This document shows positions 6,075-11,439 of a stretch of DNA of 11,439 nucleotides, piece by piece. Below the pieces are notes generated by a model. That model was not told the origin of the DNA. It saw only the letters and a program-made list of their open reading frames with translations, and ran no database searches. How positions within the stretch are numbered: the first letter of the stretch is position 1; every line of letters starts with the position of its first letter. The stretch comes from JABDGC01 sp964466595 (GTDB lineage Bacteria; Pseudomonadota; Gammaproteobacteria; DSM-16500), in NCBI GenBank assembly GCA_964466595.1, contig CAYXNR010000060.1, positions 1-11,439 on the forward strand, in the 5' to 3' direction. The translations under genes were made by a program, and so were the position numbers.

Positions 6075-8894
6075 ATGATAAGCAAACAAAAATCGATGCA
6101 ACAATTAAGACAAGATTCTTATCTTGCCTCAGGTAATGAAGATTATATTGAACAGCTTTATGAAAACTATTTAAAAAATTCAGAGGAACTCGCACCAGAA
6201 TGGCGCTCCTATTTTGACAAATTAGCAAAGCAGGCTCCTCGCCAAGAAGTTTCTCATGAAGCAATTAAAAAATATTTTGAAAAGCTCGCGCGTCAGCCGA
6301 AAAGCTATGCGGGTACAGTAAAATCTAAAATTGAAGATCGTCGTCAAGAGAAGGTCGTCGATTTTACTTATGCTTATCGGCGCCTAGGACATCTTCGCGC
6401 CAACATCGATCCCCTGGGTTTATATCAGGGTATTGACGATCCCGCACTCGATCTTAGCTATTATCAGTTTTCAGAAGCTGATATGAAACAGGTCTTTGAT
6501 GTGGATACCTTGCTTGGTTTTTCCAAGTCGAAAGCCACCTTAGAAGAAATTTATCAGGATCTGCGACAAGTTTATTGTGGCTCAATTGGCTTCGAATACA
6601 TGCATATTAATCGTGCTGAAGAAGTGGCATGGCTACAAAAGCGAATTGAGAAAGATTGGAAAAACTTCAGTTTAACACCAGAGCAAAAATTACATATTTT
6701 AGATCGTTTAGTTGTTGCCGATGGTTTAGAAAAATATCTTGGCAGTAAATATGTGGGACAAAAACGTTTTTCCTTAGAAGGCGGTGATAGTTTCATTCCT
6801 CTTTTAGATGTCATTGTCGATCAAGCCGCTGCTTATGGCGTAAAGGAAATAGTCTTTGGGATGGCTCATCGTGGTCGCTTAAATGTCTTAGTCAATATTA
6901 TTGGAAAAGCGCCTACCGAGGTTTTTGCTACTTTTGAAGGCAAAATATCAAGTGATCTTTATTCCGGTGATGTTAAATATCATTTAGGCTATTCATCTGA
7001 TGTGAAGACCAAGCACGGTCCTATTCATTTATCCTTAACTTTTAATCCTTCTCATCTAGAAATTGTTTGTCCGGTTGTGCAGGGTTCTGTCCGTGTAAGA
7101 CAGCGACGCCGTAAGGATACGCTGCATGAGCGGGTTATTCCGATTCAAGTCCATGGTGATGCAGCCTTTTCTGGACAAGGTGTGGTCATGGAAACCTTTA
7201 ATATGTCACAAACCCGCTGGTTTACGGTCGGCGGTTCGATTCATATAGTGATTAAAAATCAAATTGGCTTTACTATTAGCAGCACTCAAGATTCTCGTTC
7301 CACTCTATATTGTTCAGACGTTGGTAAAATGGTGGGAGCACCTATTTTGCATGTCAATGGCGATGATCCAGAAGCCGTTTATTTCGCAGCCCAATTAGCT
7401 ATTGATTATCGGCATCAATTTAAAAGAGACGTTATTATTGATTTGGTTTGCTATCGGCGTCATGGTCATAATGAAGCAGATGAACCCTCAGCCACGCAAC
7501 CGATGATGTACAAGGTTATCAAAGAGCTACCACCAACTTGTTCGATCTACGCTAAAAAACTGCTTGCTGAAGGTTTGATTGATGAGGGTAGCGAAGAAAA
7601 AATAGCGAGGGCCTATCGCGACGCGCTTGATCAGGGTAAGCCTGTAGTTGAAACACTGAATGACAAAACAGCCTATGAATATGCTATTAAATGGCAGCCT
7701 TATTTAGCGACCTCTTGGAAAGAGAAGGTAAAAACTGCTCTTCCCTTAGCAACCTTGAAAAGCTTGGCTAAAAAATTGGAACAGCTGCCAGAAAATTTTG
7801 TGGTCCAGCCGCAGGTCAAGAAAATGCTGGAAGCTCGAATAAAAATGACCGAAGAACAGCAGCCCTTAAATTGGGGTTATGCAGAAATCTTAGCTTATGC
7901 CACGCTCTTAAATGAAGGCTATCCTATTCGTTTGTGTGGACAGGATTCTTGTCGTGGTACTTTTGCTCATCGTCATGCTGTTTTGCACGATCAAAATTCA
8001 GATGCTATTTATATTCCCCTGAGTCATATTTCGTCGAACCAGGCGCAAATTAACTTAGTGGATTCTTTGCTTTCTGAAGAAGCTGTTCTCGCCTTCGAAT
8101 ATGGCTATGCAGCTGCAGATCCTACTTATTTAGATATTTGGGAAGCGCAATTTGGTGATTTTGCAAATGGCGCTCAGGTTGTTATCGATCAATTTATTAG
8201 TTCTGGCGAACAAAAATGGGGAAGGCATTGCGGTCTCGTACTTTATCTGCCTCATGGTTATGAAGGTATAGGCCCCGAACATTCTTCTGCTCGAGTGGAA
8301 CGTTATTTACAACTCTGCGCTCAAGATAATATGCAGGTTTGTCAGCCCACAACGCCGGCTCAAATCTTTCATTTAATACGGCGCCAAATGATTCGCCCCT
8401 ATCGTAAACCCCTAATTGTGTTTACCCCCAAAAGTTTATTGCGTCATCCTGTAGCGGTTTCGGCTTTGGCTGATTTAACAACAGGAGAATTCCAACTGCT
8501 TATTCCTGAGCTTGAAGAAATTCATGCAGAGGAAGTTGAGCGAATTGTTCTCTGTACGGGTAAAATTTATTATGAATTGCTTGAAAAACGCCGCGAACTT
8601 CATTTAAATAAGGTAAGTCTGATTCGTATTGAACAATTGTATCCCTTTCCGCATGAGCGCCTCGCTGAGGTTTTAGCACCTTATGCCAAGGCCAAGAAAC
8701 TCATTTGGTGTCAGGAAGAACCAGAAAATCAGGGGGCTTGGTCTGCTTTACGCTATCAGTTGGCAGGCTTTTTAGCAAAAGGTCAAAATTTAGAATATGC
8801 AGGCCGTCCGGCAGCCGCTTCGCCGGCAGCAGGCTATCACATGATCCATGAAAAAGAGCAGAAGGAATTAATTGATAAGGCTTTAATAAAATAA
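6075..8894 (+). CDS. sucA: 2-oxoglutarate dehydrogenase E1 component
   Basis: It is the thiamine diphosphate-dependent decarboxylase of the 2-oxoglutarate dehydrogenase complex; it decarboxylates 2-oxoglutarate and transfers the succinyl group to the lipoyl arm of SucB. The product is 939 residues (E. coli 933). The N-terminal segment (about 14-50, SYLASGNEDYIEQLYENY) is the family's E2/E3-interaction arm. The thiamine-binding half contains HRGRLN at 265-270, the GD...N cofactor motif (Gly361-Asp362 to Asn395) and HGHNEADEPSATQP at 463-476. The pyrimidine-binding half contains GQDSCRGTFAHRH at 622-633 and WEAQFGDFANGAQ at 689-701. The C-terminus matches the family (GRP..ASPA.GY) and ends naturally before the corrupted spacer, so the gene appears intact. 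Its Shine-Dalgarno is weak (TGAGA near 6063-6067). Confidence 0.98.
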   Translation: MISKQKSMQQLRQDSYLASGNEDYIEQLYENYLKNSEELAPEWRSYFDKLAKQAPRQEVSHEAIKKYFEKLARQPKSYAGTVKSKIEDRRQEKVVDFTYAYRRLGHLRANIDPLGLYQGIDDPALDLSYYQFSEADMKQVFDVDTLLGFSKSKATLEEIYQDLRQVYCGSIGFEYMHINRAEEVAWLQKRIEKDWKNFSLTPEQKLHILDRLVVADGLEKYLGSKYVGQKRFSLEGGDSFIPLLDVIVDQAAAYGVKEIVFGMAHRGRLNVLVNIIGKAPTEVFATFEGKISSDLYSGDVKYHLGYSSDVKTKHGPIHLSLTFNPSHLEIVCPVVQGSVRVRQRRRKDTLHERVIPIQVHGDAAFSGQGVVMETFNMSQTRWFTVGGSIHIVIKNQIGFTISSTQDSRSTLYCSDVGKMVGAPILHVNGDDPEAVYFAAQLAIDYRHQFKRDVIIDLVCYRRHGHNEADEPSATQPMMYKVIKELPPTCSIYAKKLLAEGLIDEGSEEKIARAYRDALDQGKPVVETLNDKTAYEYAIKWQPYLATSWKEKVKTALPLATLKSLAKKLEQLPENFVVQPQVKKMLEARIKMTEEQQPLNWGYAEILAYATLLNEGYPIRLCGQDSCRGTFAHRHAVLHDQNSDAIYIPLSHISSNQAQINLVDSLLSEEAVLAFEYGYAAADPTYLDIWEAQFGDFANGAQVVIDQFISSGEQKWGRHCGLVLYLPHGYEGIGPEHSSARVERYLQLCAQDNMQVCQPTTPAQIFHLIRRQMIRPYRKPLIVFTPKSLLRHPVAVSALADLTTGEFQLLIPELEEIHAEEVERIVLCTGKIYYELLEKRRELHLNKVSLIRIEQLYPFPHERLAEVLAPYAKAKKLIWCQEEPENQGAWSALRYQLAGFLAKGQNLEYAGRPAAASPAAGYHMIHEKEQKELIDKALIK

Positions 8895-8909
8895 AATCGT
8901 ACCCGTCGT

Positions 8910-9079
8910 GGGGGGGGGGGGGGCGGGGGGGGGAGGGGGGGGAGGGGGGAAAAACACAGGGCGGGCGGCGGGCGGCCGGGCGGCCGGCGAGGGANNNNNN
9001 NNNNCCCGCCGCCCCCGCCTCCCGGGGGCCACCCACACCCCCCCCCCCCCCCCCCCGCGGGTGGCGCCCCCCCGACGGC
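8910..9079. other. Low-complexity assembly artefact around a gap
   Basis: From 8911 to 8994 there is no T: the stretch opens with a 14-G run (8910-8923) and continues as G with a few A and C. After the Ns, 9005-9079 is mostly C, with a 19-C run at 9038-9056. Everything outside is ordinary AT-leaning sequence. Poly-G running into the gap from the left and poly-C leaving it on the right is what results when both contig ends are extended by false G calls (two-colour sequencing chemistry reads no signal as G). I treat this stretch as non-biological. The true sucA-sucB spacer is unknown apart from about 8895-8909 and 9080-9117. Confidence 0.85.
8995..9004. other. Assembly gap of ten Ns
   Basis: Ten consecutive undetermined bases mark a scaffold join between sucA and sucB. 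The round number suggests a placeholder and not a measured gap length, so the real distance between the two genes is not known from this sequence. Confidence 0.97.
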
Positions 9080-9117
9080 CTGGCACGACAGCGACAAGGA
9101 TTGAATAGAGGAAAAGA

Positions 9118-10425
9118 ATGATGACAACTGAGATAAAAGTTCCAATGCTTCCTGAATCTGTTTCTGATGCAACGGTTTCTACTTGGTACAAAAAAGTAGG
9201 AGATCAGGTTTCGCGCAATGAGAATCTTGTCGATCTTGAAACAGATAAGGTTATGCTTGAGGTTCCCTCTCCTGTAGATGGTGTTTTAAAAGAAATTCTT
9301 AAAAAGACCGGTGCTACAGTTAAACCAAGTGAGGTCCTGGCAGTGATTGACGAAGGCGCTGCAGCCAAGGCAGAAACAAGCCAAGCTAAGGGAAGCAAGA
9401 CAAAGGCAGAAACCAGTCAAGCGAAGGAAACAAAAGCAGAAGCAACAAAAGCAGAAGCAATAAAAGCAGAAGCAACAAAAGCCTCAAAATCAGCCGCCAC
9501 AACTCCTCAAACTGCAGCTACTGCCGGACCCTCTAGTAGACGAGCTGCTGCAGAACATGAGGTAGATCTGAGGGAGGTGCAAGGTACAGGAAAACAGGGC
9601 CGCATTACTAAAGAAAATGTCTTGTCAGCTGTAAAAAATCAAGAAGAAGGCGAAACAGAAAAAGAGCCACAGACAGGAACCCAGACAGAGCCAGAATCAG
9701 ATGATTTCGCAAATCTGACAGAAGGCAGACCAGAAAAACGGGTACCGATGACACGCATACGGGCTCGCATTGCAGAGCGCCTGCTTGAGGTTTCCCAGAA
9801 CACGGCAATGCTGACCACCTTTAACGAAATTAATTTGCAGCATGTAATTGAATTGCGAAATCATTATAAAGAAGTATTTGAGAAAAAATACAAGGTTAAA
9901 TTGGGTTTCATGTCTTTCTTTGTCCGCGCTGCTGCTGAAGCTTTAAAGCGTTTTCCAGTGGTGAATGCCTCCATCGATGGTAAAGATATCGTCTATCATG
10001 GCTATTATGATATTGGCGTAGCTGTTTCGACAGATCGTGGCTTGGTCGTGCCCATTTTGCGTGATGTCGATAAAATGAGTATGGCTGAAATTGAAATTCA
10101 AATAGCTGAGTATGCAACGAAGGCGCGTGCCGGTAAATTAAGCATGGAAGAAATGCAGGGTGGCACCTTTACCATTACCAATGGCGGTGTTTTCGGCTCT
10201 TTAATGGCAACACCCATTGTGAATGCACCACAATGCGCTATTTTTGGTATGCATAAAATCCAAGAACGGCCTATTGCTGAAAATGGACAAGTAGTCATTC
10301 GTCCCATGATGTATGTAGCGCTTTCTTACGATCATCGTCTCATTGATGGCCGTGAATCCGTTACTTTCTTAGTGACGATCAAAGAATTATTAGAAGATCC
10401 ATCACGCTTATTACTCGAGGTGTAA
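9118..10425 (+). CDS. sucB: 2-oxoglutarate dehydrogenase E2, dihydrolipoyl succinyltransferase
   Basis: It accepts the succinyl group from SucA on a lipoyl lysine and transfers it to CoA; the core enzyme of the complex. The 435-residue product has a lipoyl domain at about 4-79 with the lipoylated Lys44 in ETDKVMLEV, a linker at about 82-137, a subunit-binding domain at about 138-172 (SSRRAAAEHEV to GRITKENV), a second linker, and a catalytic domain at about 205-435 with His406 and Asp410 in SYDHRLIDG. It is some 30 residues longer than E. coli SucB (405), mostly because of a repeat-built Lys/Ala/Glu linker. An ATG at 9118 or the adjacent 9121 could be used; AGAGGAA at 9107-9113 suits either. 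E3 (lpd) is not in the window and must come from elsewhere. Confidence 0.97.
   Translation: MMTTEIKVPMLPESVSDATVSTWYKKVGDQVSRNENLVDLETDKVMLEVPSPVDGVLKEILKKTGATVKPSEVLAVIDEGAAAKAETSQAKGSKTKAETSQAKETKAEATKAEAIKAEATKASKSAATTPQTAATAGPSSRRAAAEHEVDLREVQGTGKQGRITKENVLSAVKNQEEGETEKEPQTGTQTEPESDDFANLTEGRPEKRVPMTRIRARIAERLLEVSQNTAMLTTFNEINLQHVIELRNHYKEVFEKKYKVKLGFMSFFVRAAAEALKRFPVVNASIDGKDIVYHGYYDIGVAVSTDRGLVVPILRDVDKMSMAEIEIQIAEYATKARAGKLSMEEMQGGTFTITNGGVFGSLMATPIVNAPQCAIFGMHKIQERPIAENGQVVIRPMMYVALSYDHRLIDGRESVTFLVTIKELLEDPSRLLLEV
9367..9482 (+). repeat. Tandem repeats inside the first SucB linker
   Basis: Two imperfect 36-bp units begin at 9367 and 9403, encoding KAETSQAKGSKT and KAETSQAKETKA. They are followed by three near-identical 15-bp units at 9430-9444, 9445-9459 and 9460-9474 (ACAAAAGCAGAAGCA with one base change) plus a partial fourth to 9482, encoding TKAEA-type repeats. 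All unit lengths are multiples of three, so copy-number change would lengthen or shorten the flexible linker without breaking the frame. Confidence 0.9.
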
Positions 10426-10430
10426 TTTTT

Positions 10431-11439
10431 ATGAATCTCCATGAATACCAAGCGAAGCACTTGCTTGCAACATACCAACTACCCGTGCCCAAAAACGAAG
10501 TGGTAAGAAGTGTCGACGAAGCTTCAAGCCTTGTTGCTGCTATGGCACTTAAAAAATGGGTTGTTAAAGCACAGATACATGCTGGTGGGCGAGGGAAGGC
10601 CGGCGGCGTAAAAATAGTAGACACGAAAGAAGAGCTGATCCAAGCAGTAAAAGATTTACTGGGAAAGCACTTAGTGACTTACCAAACCACAGCGGAAGGA
10701 CAGCCAGTTCATCAAATTTTGATTGAAGAACCCAGTGAAATTGCTAAAGAATTATATCTGGGTGCAGTGATTGACCGTTCCCGGCAACGGATAGTTTTTA
10801 TGGCTTCCACCGAAGGCGGCGTTGAAATTGAAAAAGTTGCGGAAAAAACGCCTGAAAAAATTTTAAGGACAGTAATGGATCCCTTTATTGGAATGCAAGC
10901 CTATCAAGGTCGTCAACTGGCCTTTCAATTGGGTTTAAAGGGAGAGCAAATCAAAGAGTTTACGCAATTGCTAATGAAATTAAGCAAGTTATTTATTGAG
11001 AACGACCTCAGCTTGCTGGAAATTAATCCACTGATTATTAACAAACAAGGTCACTTGCTTTGCCTGGATGCAAAAATCAATATTGATGATAATGCCCTTT
11101 ATCGACAACCACAATTACGTAGTTTACGCGACCCTTCCCAGGAAGATGAGCGTGAAAATCGAGCACGGGATTGGGAACTGAATTACATTGCCTTAGATGG
11201 TGATATTGGATGCATGGTGAATGGTGCCGGTTTGGCTATGGCTACCATGGACATGATTAAGCTTCAGGGCGGTAATCCGGCTAACTTTTTAGATGTAGGA
11301 GGTGGGGCAACAAAGGAGCGGGTGGCAGAAGCTTTTAAAATTATTTTATCAGATAAAAACGTCAAGGCTATTTTAGTCAATATTTTTGGTGGTATTGTAC
11401 GCTGTGATTTGATTGCAGATGGAATTATTGGTGCTGTTG
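10431..11439 (+). CDS. sucC: Succinyl-CoA synthetase beta subunit, 3' end cut by the window
   Basis: It forms succinate from succinyl-CoA with substrate-level phosphorylation of a nucleoside diphosphate, together with the alpha subunit SucD. The first 336 codons are present without a stop; the E. coli protein has 388, so about 50 residues lie beyond the edge. The start MNLHEYQAK is the family signature. The ATP-grasp domain shows Lys46 and HAGGRGKAGGVK (50-61), with metal-binding Asn199 (EINP) and Asp213. The CoA-ligase-type domain includes NGAGLAMATMD, NFLDVGGGATKERV and NIFGGIVRCD. It begins five bases after the sucB stop, and its Shine-Dalgarno (GAGG at 10417-10420) lies within the end of sucB, so translation is probably coupled. 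sucD is expected next. Confidence 0.97.
   Translation, partial: MNLHEYQAKHLLATYQLPVPKNEVVRSVDEASSLVAAMALKKWVVKAQIHAGGRGKAGGVKIVDTKEELIQAVKDLLGKHLVTYQTTAEGQPVHQILIEEPSEIAKELYLGAVIDRSRQRIVFMASTEGGVEIEKVAEKTPEKILRTVMDPFIGMQAYQGRQLAFQLGLKGEQIKEFTQLLMKLSKLFIENDLSLLEINPLIINKQGHLLCLDAKINIDDNALYRQPQLRSLRDPSQEDERENRARDWELNYIALDGDIGCMVNGAGLAMATMDMIKLQGGNPANFLDVGGGATKERVAEAFKIILSDKNVKAILVNIFGGIVRCDLIADGIIGAV

Noticed and set aside
5902..6264. A 120-residue minus-strand frame spanning the sdhB end, the spacer and the sucA start
   Set aside because: It overlaps two certain genes on the opposite strand, and its middle part is translation of the palindromic repeat; no recognisable domain and no reason to prefer it.
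8910..9060. Poly-G/poly-C tracts as a G-quadruplex or phase-variable homopolymer tract
   Set aside because: The strand asymmetry around ten Ns and the abrupt change from normal composition point to sequencing artefact; no biological claim is safe here.
8701..9191. Several overlapping open frames on both strands across the sucA-sucB gap, giving Gly- or Pro-rich products with unknown residues
   Set aside because: They exist only because poly-G/poly-C artefact and Ns contain no stops; they also overlap real sucA and sucB on other frames.

Overview
The window is a chromosomal segment of an AT-leaning gammaproteobacterium. It carries the classic citric acid cycle cluster: gltA reads leftward, and sdhC-sdhD-sdhA-sdhB-sucA-sucB-sucC read rightward from a shared divergent control region. 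The gene order, the E. coli-like lengths (GltA 427 residues, SdhD 115, SdhA 591, SdhB 233) and the conserved motifs all fit a gammaproteobacterium. The AT-biased composition and the small palindromic repeats would suit the Legionellales (Coxiella, Legionella or Rickettsiella relatives), but that placement is inference and not proven by anything here.

Layout. Bases 1-136 hold no convincing gene, only a very stable GC hairpin at 85-100. Next comes a divergent pair of envelope or secreted proteins: an unrecognised exported cysteine-containing protein (137-577, minus) and a small eight-stranded outer-membrane barrel protein (679-1206, plus). gltA (1281-2564, minus) converges on the barrel gene. 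The gltA-sdhC spacer has good sigma70-type promoters facing both ways and a 12-bp palindrome over the gltA -35 box. sdhCDAB (2712-5933) is tightly packed. A 141-bp spacer with a decayed palindromic repeat of the 'GTCATTGCGAGG' type separates sdhB from sucA. sucA (6075-8894), sucB (9118-10425) and sucC (10431 to the window end, truncated by the window) complete the set.

How they work together. GltA makes citrate. SucA and SucB are the E1 and E2 components of 2-oxoglutarate dehydrogenase; the E3 subunit is not encoded here. SucC is the beta subunit of succinyl-CoA synthetase, and its partner sucD would be expected just beyond the edge. SdhABCD oxidises succinate and feeds electrons to ubiquinone at the inner membrane.

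Caution. About 170 bases between sucA and sucB (roughly 8910-9079, with ten Ns at 8995-9004) look like an assembly artefact: G-only runs left of the gap and C-only runs right of it, as when two contig ends are each extended by false poly-G read tails. This stretch should not be read as biology.

I found no new biological system. The items most worth a second look are the sucA-sucB junction, the repeat-expanded linker in SucB, the divergent promoter with its palindrome, and the unknown exported protein.
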